A stretch of DNA of 64,000 nt from the NCBI RefSeq assembly GCF_002743335.1, contig NZ_PDZB01000011.1, forward strand, positions 29,149 to 93,148. The letters are read 5' to 3'. The translations under genes and the position numbers were made by a program. This stretch comes from Sporosarcina sp. P32b. Its GTDB lineage: Bacteria; Bacillota; Bacilli; Bacillales_A; Planococcaceae. Below, in pieces: positions 17,937 through 27,453 of this stretch. The first letter of the stretch is position 1; each line of letters opens with the position of its first letter. The notes beneath the pieces are model-generated. The model did not search any database and was not told the DNA's origin. It was given only the letters and a program-made list of their open reading frames with translations.

Positions 17937-19676
17937 TTGAAGAGTAATAAGTGGCTTTTATTGATGGCACTAACATTAGTGCTAAGTATGTTCTTAGCTG
18001 CATGTGGCGGTTCGAAAGATGAAGACAAGCCAGCAGCAGACGGGGACGACAAGGATAAGGATGCTGCAACTGAAGAACCAGAAGAAAAGCAGCATGCTAA
18101 AGATGAAGAAGGAGAGCCAGATGCTGAGCAAGTATTGCACTTAGCTGAATCTGCTGCTATTCCATCAGTTGACTCATCAATCGTAGAAGATGCGGTTGGA
18201 TTCAATGTATTAAATAACATCAACGAAGGTTTATACCGTTTAAATCAAGAAAACATTGCAGAACCTGCAATGGCTGCTGAAGAAGCAGAAGTTAGTGAAG
18301 ATGGATTGACTTATACATTCAAACTTCGCGATGCAATGTGGGCTGATGAAACTCCTGTTACAGCTGACGATTTCGTTTATGCTTGGCAGCGTGCAATTGA
18401 TCCCGCTACTGGTTCACCTTACGGACCATTCATGATGTCTGGTGTAGTGGAAAATGCTACAGCAATCTCTGAAGAAAAAATGGAAGTATCTGAGCTTGGT
18501 GTTAAAGCTATAGACGAGAAAACGTTTGAAGTAAAACTTGAGCGTCCAGTACCATACTTCTTGTCACTTATGTCATTCGGAACTTTCTATCCACTTAAAG
18601 AAGAGTTCGTAGCTTCTAAGGGAGATGCATTTGCAACAAATTCTGACAACCTTCTTTCAAACGGACCATTCGTTTTAACTAAATGGGATGGAACTGGTGA
18701 CAGCTGGACTTATGTTAAGAATGAAAATTATTGGGATGCAGAAAACGTTAAGCTTACTGAAATTAATGTAAACGTTGTTAAAGACTCTGCAACAGCAATT
18801 AAACTTTATCAAGATGGCAAGTTGGATCGTGCTGGAGTTTCCGGTGACCTAGCTATGCAGTACCGTGATGATGAAGAAGCTGTTATTCAACCAGAAACGT
18901 CTGTATTCTATTTTAAGTTTAACCAAGAGCGTGATGGTAAAGAAACACCACTTGCTAATGAGAACATCCGTAAAGCCATTGCTAAATCTTTCGAAAAGGA
19001 AGATATGGTAGATGTAGTACTAGCGAACGGTTCATTAGCTGCAAACTTCCTAGTACCAACAAACTTTGCATTTGATGAAAACGAAAAAGATTTCCGCGAG
19101 TTGAGCGGTAATCATTTAGAGTACAACGTAGAAGAAGCACAAGATCACTGGAAAAAAGGACTTGAAGAACTAGGTGTTGAATCTCTAGATCTTGAAATTC
19201 TTGGTGGAGACACAGAGCTTTCTAAGAAAATGGACGAGTACTTCAAGTCTCAATTAGAAGGTAACCTTGAAGGACTTTCAATTTCTTTGAAAGAAGTACC
19301 ATTCTCTGTACGTTTGGATTTGGATGGCAACCAGGACTATGATATTCAAGTTTCAGGTTGGGGACCAGACTTCCAAGATCCAATTTCATTCTTGGATCTA
19401 TTTGTAACAGATGGTACGAATAACTTAATGTCTTACTCTAATCCTGAGTACGATAAATTGATTGAAGATTCAAAAGGCGAACTAGCTCTTAAGCCGGAAG
19501 AACGCTATGAAGCATTCGCAAAAGCTGAGAAGATTCTACTTGATGAAGACGCTGCAATTGCACCAATTTATCAACGTGGTTTGATCTTCTTGCATAAGCC
19601 TCACTTTAAAGGCTTAGTAGATCATCCATTTGGCGCAGACTATAGCTTTAAGTGGGCATATATGTCAGGTAAGTAA
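17937..19676 (+). CDS. oppA: Oligopeptide ABC transporter substrate-binding lipoprotein OppA
   Basis: A 579-residue lipoprotein with TTG start behind AGGGGAGG. The signal peptide ends in lipobox 'LAAC'; an Asp/Glu/Lys-rich linker follows. The rest is an SBP family 5 protein: 'LTYTFKLRDAMWADETPVTADDFVYAWQRAIDP' is the family signature region. It captures peptides outside the membrane for OppBCDF. In spore formers Opp also imports signalling peptides that act on competence and sporulation; that role here is inferred from the family. A terminator hairpin after the gene should make oppA mRNA more abundant than the rest. Confidence 0.96.
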   Translation: MKSNKWLLLMALTLVLSMFLAACGGSKDEDKPAADGDDKDKDAATEEPEEKQHAKDEEGEPDAEQVLHLAESAAIPSVDSSIVEDAVGFNVLNNINEGLYRLNQENIAEPAMAAEEAEVSEDGLTYTFKLRDAMWADETPVTADDFVYAWQRAIDPATGSPYGPFMMSGVVENATAISEEKMEVSELGVKAIDEKTFEVKLERPVPYFLSLMSFGTFYPLKEEFVASKGDAFATNSDNLLSNGPFVLTKWDGTGDSWTYVKNENYWDAENVKLTEINVNVVKDSATAIKLYQDGKLDRAGVSGDLAMQYRDDEEAVIQPETSVFYFKFNQERDGKETPLANENIRKAIAKSFEKEDMVDVVLANGSLAANFLVPTNFAFDENEKDFRELSGNHLEYNVEEAQDHWKKGLEELGVESLDLEILGGDTELSKKMDEYFKSQLEGNLEGLSISLKEVPFSVRLDLDGNQDYDIQVSGWGPDFQDPISFLDLFVTDGTNNLMSYSNPEYDKLIEDSKGELALKPEERYEAFAKAEKILLDEDAAIAPIYQRGLIFLHKPHFKGLVDHPFGADYSFKWAYMSGK

Positions 19677-19709
19677 GTGTAACGTAGTAAAGAGTTGAGT
19701 TTAATAGGG

Positions 19710-19747
19710 GAGAGTATATGGGGGAGATATCCATATACTCTCTTTTT
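19710..19747 (+). terminator. Intergenic terminator/attenuator between oppA and oppB
   Basis: 12-bp perfect stem GAGAGTATATGG / CCATATACTCTC, 9-base loop, then TTTTT. It sits inside the operon, so partial read-through is expected to supply oppBCDF. Confidence 0.85.
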
Positions 19748-19846
19748 AGTAACAGTAAATAGTTGCAATATTTAATTTATTGTCGAAAAATGTCAAGTGG
19801 TTACTTGCAAAACAAGTTAGAAACTCTTTTGGAGGTGTAACGTACC

Positions 19847-20779
19847 GTGGTTAAGTATATTGGAAAACGCATAGTCTATATGTTCATAACGCTGATTTTA
19901 ATTGCAACGGCCTCTTTTTTCCTCATGCAAACTTTGCCAGGTTCACCGATCGCTTCTTACAACAAATTGAATGATACACAAAAAGCGATTGTTGAAAAGA
20001 AGTATGGAATCGATAAGCCTAAGCCTGTGCAATATGCAATCTATATGAAAAACTTGGCAAAAGGTGATTTGGGAACATCTTTCGTATTTAAAGGGAAAAG
20101 TGTTAACGATTTATTGGCTAAAAGATTGAAACCTTCTTTAATCTTGGGAGCGCAAGCGATGGTCTTTGGGACGATTGTCGGAATCCTGCTTGGTATGCTT
20201 GCAGCATTAAAGCATAATACATTTTGGGATTACGGAAGCACTTTCTTGGCTATACTCGGTATTTCCATTCCGTCCTTTGTATTTGCATCATTGCTACAAT
20301 ATTGGATTGCTTCAGAGTGGCATCTATTACCGGTCGGCTTGTGGAATGACGGCTGGAAATCTAGTGTCCTGCCATCGCTTGCACTCGCTATGGGGCCACT
20401 CGCCCTATCCGCACGCTTTATACGGACTGAGATGATAGAAGTATTGAATTCAGATTATATTGTTTTGGCTAAAGCGAAAGGTGCTAATGGTTTTGAAATT
20501 GCTTTCAAACATGCATTCCGAAACGCATTAATACCTTTAATCACAGTTCTCGGACCACTTGCAGCTGGTTTGGTAACAGGTTCACTTGTTGTAGAACAAA
20601 TTTTTGCGATTCCAGGAATTGGTGAGCAATTCGTATCGTCTATCATGACGAATGACCATGCCACGATTATGGGTACGACATTAATGTTCTCGGCTTTCCT
20701 TATTGTAGTTATTTTTATTGTGGATATTTTATACGGGGTTATCGACCCACGTATCCGCGTGTCTGGAGGTAAGGGATAA
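19847..20779 (+). CDS. oppB: Oligopeptide ABC transporter permease OppB
   Basis: A 310-residue inner membrane permease, usual length, GTG start with GGAGGT. Six membrane segments; the first helix ends with 'FFLMQTLPGSPI', typical of OppB/DppB. The EAA loop that docks to the ATPases reads 'RNALIPLITVLGPLAAGLVTG'. It pairs with OppC to form the channel. Its stop overlaps the oppC start (TAATG). Confidence 0.96.
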   Translation: MVKYIGKRIVYMFITLILIATASFFLMQTLPGSPIASYNKLNDTQKAIVEKKYGIDKPKPVQYAIYMKNLAKGDLGTSFVFKGKSVNDLLAKRLKPSLILGAQAMVFGTIVGILLGMLAALKHNTFWDYGSTFLAILGISIPSFVFASLLQYWIASEWHLLPVGLWNDGWKSSVLPSLALAMGPLALSARFIRTEMIEVLNSDYIVLAKAKGANGFEIAFKHAFRNALIPLITVLGPLAAGLVTGSLVVEQIFAIPGIGEQFVSSIMTNDHATIMGTTLMFSAFLIVVIFIVDILYGVIDPRIRVSGGKG

Positions 20780-21804
20780 TGCGCAATGAAAATGAACAAG
20801 AAAAACTAACGCCAGAAGATTTTGAGCGAGTGACAATCGACGCGCATCATTCCGAACGTATAGAGAAACCGAGTTTGAGTTTCTGGCAAGATGCCTGGTT
20901 GGGTCTCCGCAAAAATAAAGCAGCTATTGTCAGTATGGTCGTTCTTTTATTGGTTATACTCATGGCACTCATCGGTCCACACTTAAATGGACATGCGGGT
21001 GACACGCAAAACTTACGGCATGCAAATTTACCGCCGAAAATACCTGGAATTGAAGCTACAGGATTTTTTGATGGGGATGGTAAGTTGGCAGGGAAGAAAG
21101 TCGATTTATACGAAATGAAAAAAGTGGATGAATACTATTGGTTCGGTACGGATGGTCTCGGTCGTGACTTATTTACACGACTATGGGAAGGAACACGTGT
21201 ATCTTTATTTATCGCATTCGTAGCCGCAGCCATTGATATGGTTATAGGTGTTGCATATGGAGGAATCTCCGGATACTTCGGTGGCCGGACAGACGATATT
21301 ATGCAACGGATTGTTGAGATCTTGATCGGTATTCCTACATTGATTGTCGTTATTTTGATGATCATGATTATGGACCCTGGAATAACCGCCATCATTGTCG
21401 CGATCACCATAACGGGTTGGATAGGGATGTCGCGTATTGTACGTGCTCAGACGTTAAAATATAAATCACAGGAATTCGTATTGGCTTCACGTACGCTAGG
21501 CGCCAAGGATGGAAAGATCATTACGAAGCATTTATTGCCAAACATGCTTGGGATTATTATCATTAATACGATGTTTACGATTCCAAATGCGATTTTCTTT
21601 GAAGCGTTCTTAAGCTTTATCGGAATCGGACTTCAGCCACCAGCTGCTTCATTGGGTACATTAATCAATGACGGATACAAAGTGATGGAGAATCAGCCAT
21701 ACGTACTATTGTTCCCAGCCATTGTCATCAGTGTTCTTATGATTGCATTTAACTTGATAGGTGACGGGCTACGCGATGCACTAGATCCTAAAATGAAAGA
21801 TTAA
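20779..21804 (+). CDS. oppC: Oligopeptide ABC transporter permease OppC
   Basis: A 341-residue permease with the OppC-type N-terminal cytoplasmic tail, a first membrane helix at about residues 50-72 and an extended periplasm-side loop containing 'YYWFGTDGLGRDLFTRLWEGTR', the OppC/DppC signature. The EAA loop 'HLLPNMLGIIIINTMF' is near residue 252. Start overlaps oppB; oppD starts 15 bases after its stop. Confidence 0.96.
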   Translation: MRNENEQEKLTPEDFERVTIDAHHSERIEKPSLSFWQDAWLGLRKNKAAIVSMVVLLLVILMALIGPHLNGHAGDTQNLRHANLPPKIPGIEATGFFDGDGKLAGKKVDLYEMKKVDEYYWFGTDGLGRDLFTRLWEGTRVSLFIAFVAAAIDMVIGVAYGGISGYFGGRTDDIMQRIVEILIGIPTLIVVILMIMIMDPGITAIIVAITITGWIGMSRIVRAQTLKYKSQEFVLASRTLGAKDGKIITKHLLPNMLGIIIINTMFTIPNAIFFEAFLSFIGIGLQPPAASLGTLINDGYKVMENQPYVLLFPAIVISVLMIAFNLIGDGLRDALDPKMKD

Positions 21805-21819
21805 GAGGAGGAGAGCAAG

Positions 21820-22884
21820 TTGACAAAAATATTAGAAGTAAAAGACCTCGAGCTTTCCTTCCACACATTTGCAGGTGAAGTGAAAGCAATCCGTGGCGTG
21901 AATTTTGATTTACACAAAGGAGAGACACTCGCTATCGTAGGTGAGTCGGGTTCAGGTAAATCCGTAACGACGAAATCTATTATGCGACTCCTTCCTGAAT
22001 CAAGTGCTGAATATAAAAACGGTGAAATTTTATTTGAGGGAAAAGATCTAACAAAAATTCCTGAAAAAAACATGCAAAAGATTCGCGGGAAAGATATTTC
22101 AATGATTTTCCAGGATCCGATGACTTCTCTAAACCCAACTATGACGATTGGGAGACAAATCATGGAGCCAATCTTGAAACACCAAAAGCTGAACAAGTCG
22201 GAGGCACGCAAGAAGACAATTGAACTATTGAATTTGGTAGGTATACCGAATGCGGAAAATCGTTACAAGATGTACCCTCACCAATTTTCTGGTGGACAGC
22301 GTCAGCGAATCGTAATTGCAATTGCGCTTGCATGTAATCCTAAAATATTAATTGCAGATGAGCCGACAACAGCTCTAGATGTAACAATACAAGCACAGAT
22401 TCTCGAGCTGATGAAAGACATCCAGAAAAAGACCGATACGTCTATCATATTTATCACGCATGACCTTGGAGTAGTAGCAAACGTAGCCGATCGAGTAGCT
22501 GTTATGTATGGTGGTCGCATTGTCGAAATTGGTACGGTGGATGAAATCTTCTATAATCCACAACATCCTTATACATGGGGATTACTAAGCTCAATGCCAT
22601 CTATGGATTTAGAAGATCAAAAGTTGTATGCAATTCCCGGCACGCCTCCTGATTTATTAAATCCTCCAAAAGGGGATGCTTTCGCTTTGCGGAGTGAATA
22701 TGCAATGAGGATTGACATGGAACGTCGAGCGCCGTTCTTTAAAGTGAGTGAGACGCATTATGCGGCGACATGGTTATTGCACCCACAAGCACCACAGGTC
22801 GAACCGCCCGCGCTTGTTATTGAACGTATGAAGACTTTTAAAGGTAGCCGGTACTATGTGGATCAGACGGGAGGTACTGTGTGA
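21820..22884 (+). CDS. oppD: Oligopeptide ABC transporter ATPase OppD
   Basis: A 354-residue ATPase, TTG start with AGGAGGAGAG. Walker A 'GESGSGKS', Q-loop 'FQDPMTSLNP', signature 'FSGGQRQRI', Walker B 'ILIADEPTTALDV' and His switch 'FITHDLGVV' are all intact. The C-terminal extension is of the oligopeptide/dipeptide transporter type. It works with OppF to power import. The stop overlaps the oppF start region. Confidence 0.96.
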   Translation: MTKILEVKDLELSFHTFAGEVKAIRGVNFDLHKGETLAIVGESGSGKSVTTKSIMRLLPESSAEYKNGEILFEGKDLTKIPEKNMQKIRGKDISMIFQDPMTSLNPTMTIGRQIMEPILKHQKLNKSEARKKTIELLNLVGIPNAENRYKMYPHQFSGGQRQRIVIAIALACNPKILIADEPTTALDVTIQAQILELMKDIQKKTDTSIIFITHDLGVVANVADRVAVMYGGRIVEIGTVDEIFYNPQHPYTWGLLSSMPSMDLEDQKLYAIPGTPPDLLNPPKGDAFALRSEYAMRIDMERRAPFFKVSETHYAATWLLHPQAPQVEPPALVIERMKTFKGSRYYVDQTGGTV

Positions 22885-23816
22885 TGTCAGAAAATTTAAT
22901 TGAAGTACGTAACTTGAAACAATATTTTAATGCAGGGAAATCTACTGAAGTCCGTGCGATTGATGATATTAGCTTTGCTATTAAACGTGGAGAGACATTC
23001 GGTTTAGTAGGGGAGTCAGGTTGTGGTAAATCCACAACAGGGCGTACTATGATCCGATTATATGATGCGACAGCGGGTCAAGTTCTTTATAATGGTGTAG
23101 ATGTACATGCACCGAAAAGCAAAAAGGAAAATCACGCATTGAATAGAAAAATGCAAATGATTTTCCAAGATCCTTATGCTTCATTGAATCCACGGATGAA
23201 AGTTTTGGATATAATTGCAGAAGGATTAGATATACATGGTCTAGTAAAAGGCAAAACGGAGCGGAAGCAACGAGTAATTGATTTGCTTGAGACTGTTGGT
23301 TTAAACCGTGAACATGCTGAGCGTTATCCGCACGAGTTCTCAGGTGGTCAGCGTCAGCGTATAGGAATTGCACGTGCATTAGCTGTAGACCCTGAGTTCA
23401 TCATTGCAGATGAACCGATCTCTGCGCTAGACGTTTCTATTCAAGCACAAGTCGTCAACTTATTAAAAGAACTACAGGAAGAAAAAGGACTGACGTATTT
23501 ATTCATCGCTCATGATTTATCGATGGTTAAATACATTTCCGATCGTATTGGCGTGATGTACTTTGGTAAACTGGTGGAAATGGCTCCTGCGGATGAATTA
23601 TATAGAAATCCAATGCATGCTTATACAAAATCGTTGCTGTCAGCGATTCCACTACCAGATCCAATTTATGAACGTTCCCGAGTACGCCATCCATATAATC
23701 CAAAAGACCATCAATATGGATCGGATGAAAAAGTTGAGTTTCGTGAAGTTGCTCCTGAACACTTTGTATTATGTTCAGAGAAAGAATTCGCTGAGATGCA
23801 AGCTGCACGGGTATAA
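22881..23816 (+). CDS. oppF: Oligopeptide ABC transporter ATPase OppF
   Basis: A 311-residue ATPase. Walker A 'GESGCGKST', signature 'FSGGQRQRIGIARAL', Walker B 'FIIADEPISALDV'. GTG 22881 or ATG 22884 can start it; both follow GGGAGG and overlap the oppD stop. It completes the five-gene oppABCDF set; a terminator follows at once. Confidence 0.96.
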   Translation: MMSENLIEVRNLKQYFNAGKSTEVRAIDDISFAIKRGETFGLVGESGCGKSTTGRTMIRLYDATAGQVLYNGVDVHAPKSKKENHALNRKMQMIFQDPYASLNPRMKVLDIIAEGLDIHGLVKGKTERKQRVIDLLETVGLNREHAERYPHEFSGGQRQRIGIARALAVDPEFIIADEPISALDVSIQAQVVNLLKELQEEKGLTYLFIAHDLSMVKYISDRIGVMYFGKLVEMAPADELYRNPMHAYTKSLLSAIPLPDPIYERSRVRHPYNPKDHQYGSDEKVEFREVAPEHFVLCSEKEFAEMQAARV

Positions 23817-23822
23817 GATGAT

Positions 23823-23860
23823 ATCCCTCTGACTATGTATGTGTCAGAGGGATTTTCTTT
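23823..23860 (+). terminator. Intrinsic terminator of the opp operon
   Basis: 11-bp perfect stem ATCCCTCTGAC / GTCAGAGGGAT, 9-base loop, T-rich tail. Confidence 0.92.
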
Positions 23861-23959
23861 TCTATCAAATTAATTCCAATAGTTGTCCTGATGTTTTGTA
23901 TGTTACATTGAATATTGTGCTACTATTGGAATAATAGAGACCATTCGAATTGATAGGGT

Positions 23960-24742
23960 GTGATTGAAATCAAGAAATTAACACAAGCAGTTCAAAGACA
24001 ATTGATGGAAGAGATTATTAATGGAAGTAGAGTGGGAGCTTTAGTAACAGATGCTTCAAAAGAGGATAATCCGATAATTTTTGCTAACAAAACTTTCGAA
24101 ACGTTGACAGGGTATACTCAAGAAGAAATACTTGGACGTAATTGTAGATTTCTTCAAGGTAAAGACACAGATCCAACTACAGTATCAAAGATCAGAAGGG
24201 CTGTTTCAGAAAGAGTGCCTTTGACGATTGTATTGAAAAATTATAAAAAAGACGGTACCCTATTTTGGAATCGACTTAATCTTCGTCCAATTATAATTGA
24301 TAATGTACCATATTGTATTGGTACGCAAACTGATGTTTCAGTACAATACAGACAAATAGAAGAGTTGCATACGAAAGATTATGAAATAGAACAATTAATG
24401 TTACCTATCATGAGAATTTATGATAATTTGGCGGCTGTTTCATTAATTGGTCAAATGACGGAAGAACGATTTAATCTATTGATTACGAAACTGAGTGATT
24501 ACGTTCACTCAAATGAAGTAGATCATGTGATGATTGATATAACAGGTTTATATTGGCAACAAGGAACTTCTATTGATCGATTGCTAGAGATACAGCAAGT
24601 GCTGAAGCTTATGGGTTGTCAGCTTTATATTACTGGCATCACACCGGTTCTTGCACATAAATTAGCAACAGCTAAAGATCCTCAGCAAGTATTAAAAACC
24701 TTCTCAAGTATACAGCAAGCCATTTTCCATATTCAGCGATAG
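23960..24742 (+). CDS. ytvA: YtvA-type blue-light photoreceptor (LOV-STAS)
   Basis: A 260-residue protein, the same length as Bacillus subtilis YtvA (261). The N-terminal LOV domain (about residues 25-127) carries the flavin motif 'GRNCRFLQG' with the photo-adduct Cys at position 62, the same number as in YtvA, and the FMN-binding 'NYKKDGTLFWNRL'. A linker helix (J-alpha) leads to a STAS domain (about 145-258). Blue light should form a flavin-Cys adduct and, as in B. subtilis, signal to the stressosome and so to sigma-B. GTG start with a weak GATAGGG site. No stressosome gene is adjacent. The neighbours (DinB, MsrA, pentapeptide protein) are damage-related, though not obviously co-transcribed. 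Confidence 0.94.
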   Translation: MIEIKKLTQAVQRQLMEEIINGSRVGALVTDASKEDNPIIFANKTFETLTGYTQEEILGRNCRFLQGKDTDPTTVSKIRRAVSERVPLTIVLKNYKKDGTLFWNRLNLRPIIIDNVPYCIGTQTDVSVQYRQIEELHTKDYEIEQLMLPIMRIYDNLAAVSLIGQMTEERFNLLITKLSDYVHSNEVDHVMIDITGLYWQQGTSIDRLLEIQQVLKLMGCQLYITGITPVLAHKLATAKDPQQVLKTFSSIQQAIFHIQR

Positions 24743-24744
24743 AG

Positions 24745-24787
24745 AAAAGACCTCTACCATAACGAAAGGTTATGGTAGAGGTCTTTA
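24745..24787. terminator. Bidirectional intrinsic terminator
   Basis: 17-bp stem AAGACCTCTACCATAAC with its complement, 5-base loop, between converging ytvA and dinB-like genes. Confidence 0.92.
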
Positions 24788-25276
24788 TCAGATACCGAGT
24801 TGTTGTTTTACTTCTTTTATTTGTTCAATATGGCGTTGTTCATGATAGCCGACAAAGGGAATCCATTGTGTAAGACTCATTTCGCCAAAAACAGGGTGCG
24901 GATAAGACTTTACTGCTAATTGATCTTCCGTTGCGTTTTCAGCTACATCGTGTAAAGTCGAGTGGGTAGCTGTGAGCTTGCTTTTCAAGTCATGGAGAGT
25001 AGAATATTCTAAAGTTGGTGTCACAAAATCGGGTGCCTCTATTTTATTAGAACGATCAACAGTGAGTTGAATTGGCTTATCTATCGTAATGTTTTGGTCT
25101 TCGGCAGCAAGCTTAATCTGAATAGTTTTAGCAACGCTACCTTCCATTAAATATAAATGCTGTAAAATTTGTTTAATGGACCACCTGTCTTCAGCGGGTT
25201 GTCTATTAATCACTTCATCTGTTAGGTATTCTACTTGTGCTAAAAGCTCTTTACGTGCTTGATCATTAATTTCCAT
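24788..25276 (-). CDS. DinB family protein
   Basis: About 162 residues from ATG 25276, which lies 8 bases after AAAGGGG; a GTG at 25285 is too close to that site. DinB four-helix bundle with metal-binding His: 'WSIKQILQHLYLMEG' near the N-terminus and 'WIPFVGYHEQRHIEQI' near the C-terminus give the three-His pattern. The family includes bacillithiol-dependent thiol transferases (BstA-like) and many uncharacterised members. Substrate unknown. Confidence 0.88.
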   Translation of the reverse strand: MEINDQARKELLAQVEYLTDEVINRQPAEDRWSIKQILQHLYLMEGSVAKTIQIKLAAEDQNITIDKPIQLTVDRSNKIEAPDFVTPTLEYSTLHDLKSKLTATHSTLHDVAENATEDQLAVKSYPHPVFGEMSLTQWIPFVGYHEQRHIEQIKEVKQQLGI

Positions 25277-25358
25277 AATGGTCACCCCTTTTTATTATAA
25301 TACCACTCGTTAGTCAATAAATCTTTTGAAAAAGCTTGAAGAATAGGAGTTTGAAAAA

Positions 25359-25997
25359 ATGAAAATAAATCAACCTAAAATACCCAACCGTTTAACGACG
25401 GTACAGTTACAAGACTTACTACACGAGGAGGATCCATTCCTACAAAATGCAAGTATTATTGATTCACGAATAGATGGGCAAACAATAGAACGTGCACAAT
25501 TAACAAGCATGCTCATTAAGAATTCCAGTTTTCAAGGTGCTTTTCTACCAGAGCTATTTGGTACAGATGTTCGATTTGAAAACTGTGATTTTTCCAATGC
25601 AGACTTGACGGGTATAAGTATTCACCGAGTGAGTTTTCATAATTGTAAAATGCTTGGTGTCAATTTCACAAATGCCCGATTTACGGATGTGTTATTTGAG
25701 GAGTGTATTTGCAACCTTTCTGCATTTGTTCATGCAAGATGGGAAAGAGTGAGTTTCGAGAACTGCCAAGTGAGAGATGCAGATTTCTTCGATTGTAAAC
25801 TGAAACATACATATTTCCTAAAATGTAATTTGGACTCTGCAAGTTTTGATGAGACACCTCTAAAAGGAGTGGAGATCAAAACTTCAGAATTTGAGAGCAT
25901 GACAGTATCTATGAAAGAATTGGATGGTTGTGTCGTATCTTCTTTACAAGCAATTCAATTCGCTTCCATGTTGGGATTAGATATTCGGGATGAATAA
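25359..25997 (+). CDS. Pentapeptide-repeat protein (Qnr/MfpA-like length)
   Basis: A 212-residue protein built of pentapeptide repeats A(D/N)(L/F)xx, for example 'FENCDFSNADLTGISI', 'VNFTNARFTDVLFEEC' and 'RDADFFDCKL', from about residue 25 to 175. Such repeats form a right-handed four-sided helix that mimics DNA. Length and a C-terminal tail ('AIQFASMLGLDIRDE') resemble chromosomal Qnr-like proteins of Bacillales, which protect DNA gyrase from quinolones. That role is inferred. It lies just before GNAT, MsrA and MFS genes on the same strand. Confidence 0.85.
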   Translation: MKINQPKIPNRLTTVQLQDLLHEEDPFLQNASIIDSRIDGQTIERAQLTSMLIKNSSFQGAFLPELFGTDVRFENCDFSNADLTGISIHRVSFHNCKMLGVNFTNARFTDVLFEECICNLSAFVHARWERVSFENCQVRDADFFDCKLKHTYFLKCNLDSASFDETPLKGVEIKTSEFESMTVSMKELDGCVVSSLQAIQFASMLGLDIRDE

Positions 25998-26046
25998 AGC
26001 AAATAGACTAGGTGCTAAAAATAACTTCAATTAAAGGAGCTATGCT

Positions 26047-26601
26047 ATGTTTATGCTTCAAGTAACAGAGGATATTTCATTAAAACTAGTGGGACAGAAA
26101 GACGCAGAAGAATTATTTGCTGTTGTGAATGGATCAAGGGAACACTTACGTGAGTGGTTACCGTGGGTTGATTCTATGACGGAAGCGGATCAGTATGGTC
26201 CAATCATTCATTCTTGGTTGCAACAATTCGCTGATGAAGATGGATTCCAGGCGGGTATTATGTATAAAGGGCATCTGGCAGGTTTTGCAGGATTCCATAC
26301 AGTAAACTATACAAATAGGCAAACGAGTATTGGCTATTGGCTTGCTCAAGATTATCAGGGGAAAGGAATTATGACTGCGGTAGTATCCTCATTGGTTGAC
26401 TATGCATTTGAAGAATATGATCTCCACCGCGTAGAAATTCGGTGTGCTACGGGCAATATAAGAAGTCAGGCAATTCCTGAACGATTAGGATTTATGAAAG
26501 AAGGAGTCATTCGTGACGGAGAGTTTTTATATGATCATTATCATGATTTAATCGTATATGGAATGTTAGAAGATGAGTGGAAAAAATGTGAGAAATCATA
26601 A
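26047..26601 (+). CDS. RimJ/RimL-type GNAT acetyltransferase
   Basis: A 184-residue acetyltransferase of the ribosomal-protein-serine type (YdaF/RimL-like). 'HLREWLPWVDSM' near residue 34 is the family's substrate-side hallmark; 'IGYWLAQDYQGKGIMT' holds the acetyl-CoA loop; 'DLHRVEIRCATGNIRSQAIPERLGF' is the typical end. It probably acetylates a protein N-terminal amine or an antibiotic-like amine. AAAGGAG site upstream; 49 bases after the pentapeptide gene. Confidence 0.9.
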   Translation: MFMLQVTEDISLKLVGQKDAEELFAVVNGSREHLREWLPWVDSMTEADQYGPIIHSWLQQFADEDGFQAGIMYKGHLAGFAGFHTVNYTNRQTSIGYWLAQDYQGKGIMTAVVSSLVDYAFEEYDLHRVEIRCATGNIRSQAIPERLGFMKEGVIRDGEFLYDHYHDLIVYGMLEDEWKKCEKS

Positions 26602-26693
26602 AGCGTTTAGTGCAGAGTCCTTTTTAAAATGGACTCTGTTTTTTATCATCATATTTTGGTTATAGTACAATTAACATAAAGGGGTGAATCGTT

Positions 26694-27359
26694 ATGCTAA
26701 CTACTATTGAAATTGATAAAGAGCTAACGAAGAACAGAAGATTGGAAACTGCGACATTTGGAATGGGATGTTTTTGGGGTCCTGAAGCACGTTTTGGTAG
26801 CTTGTCAGGCGTTATAAGAACACGAGTAGGTTACACAGGTGGGACAACGGCTGCACCAACATACAAGACGATGGAAGATCATACTGAAACTGTCGAAATC
26901 GATTATGATCCGACAAATATTTCTTATGGAGAAATACTACAATATTTTTGGCGTAACCACTATCCAAATCGTGATCAATATAGAGGGCAACAATATGTTT
27001 CTTCGTTGCGTTATCATAACCAGCAACAAAAACAGATAATAGATTTAGTAAAGGGTGAAATGGAGAAAGAGCTTGGTGAACCAATTGAAACCGAAATCAC
27101 ACCATTAAGTCATTTCACACTAGCTGAAGACCGCCATCAGAAATATTATTTGAGGCGTTATCCGAATGTCTTGGAGAAGTTGCATTCCTTGTATCCTTCT
27201 GAAGAGTCACTGATCCATTCGACATTTGCAGCGAGATTAAATGGATTCGTCAAAGGATTTGGCACACGTGATCAAATCGTGACTGAAATTAAAAGCTGGC
27301 CATTACAGGAAAATGCCCAGCAACAACTCATTGAAAAGTTCATGAGATTAAAATGGTGA
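26694..27359 (+). CDS. msrA: Peptide methionine (S)-S-oxide reductase
   Basis: A 221-residue MsrA. The catalytic motif 'GCFWGPEARF' has the nucleophile Cys26, and 'VGYTGGTTAAPTYKTMEDHTETVEIDYDP' is the conserved substrate region. It reduces Met-S-sulfoxide in proteins, restoring oxidised Met. The second half after residue 140 is longer than in minimal MsrA, contains no Cys and is not the MsrB domain, so recycling probably uses thioredoxin directly on the Cys26 sulfenic acid. GGGGTG site upstream. The gene lies between stress- and resistance-type genes. Confidence 0.92.
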   Translation: MLTTIEIDKELTKNRRLETATFGMGCFWGPEARFGSLSGVIRTRVGYTGGTTAAPTYKTMEDHTETVEIDYDPTNISYGEILQYFWRNHYPNRDQYRGQQYVSSLRYHNQQQKQIIDLVKGEMEKELGEPIETEITPLSHFTLAEDRHQKYYLRRYPNVLEKLHSLYPSEESLIHSTFAARLNGFVKGFGTRDQIVTEIKSWPLQENAQQQLIEKFMRLKW

Positions 27360-27453
27360 AGCAGTGAATACTGAATCAATTCTTCTTGTAACTTTATACA
27401 GTGGTTGCTATGATATTCCAATATCAACTTAGAATGAGCGTAGGAGAGAGTAG

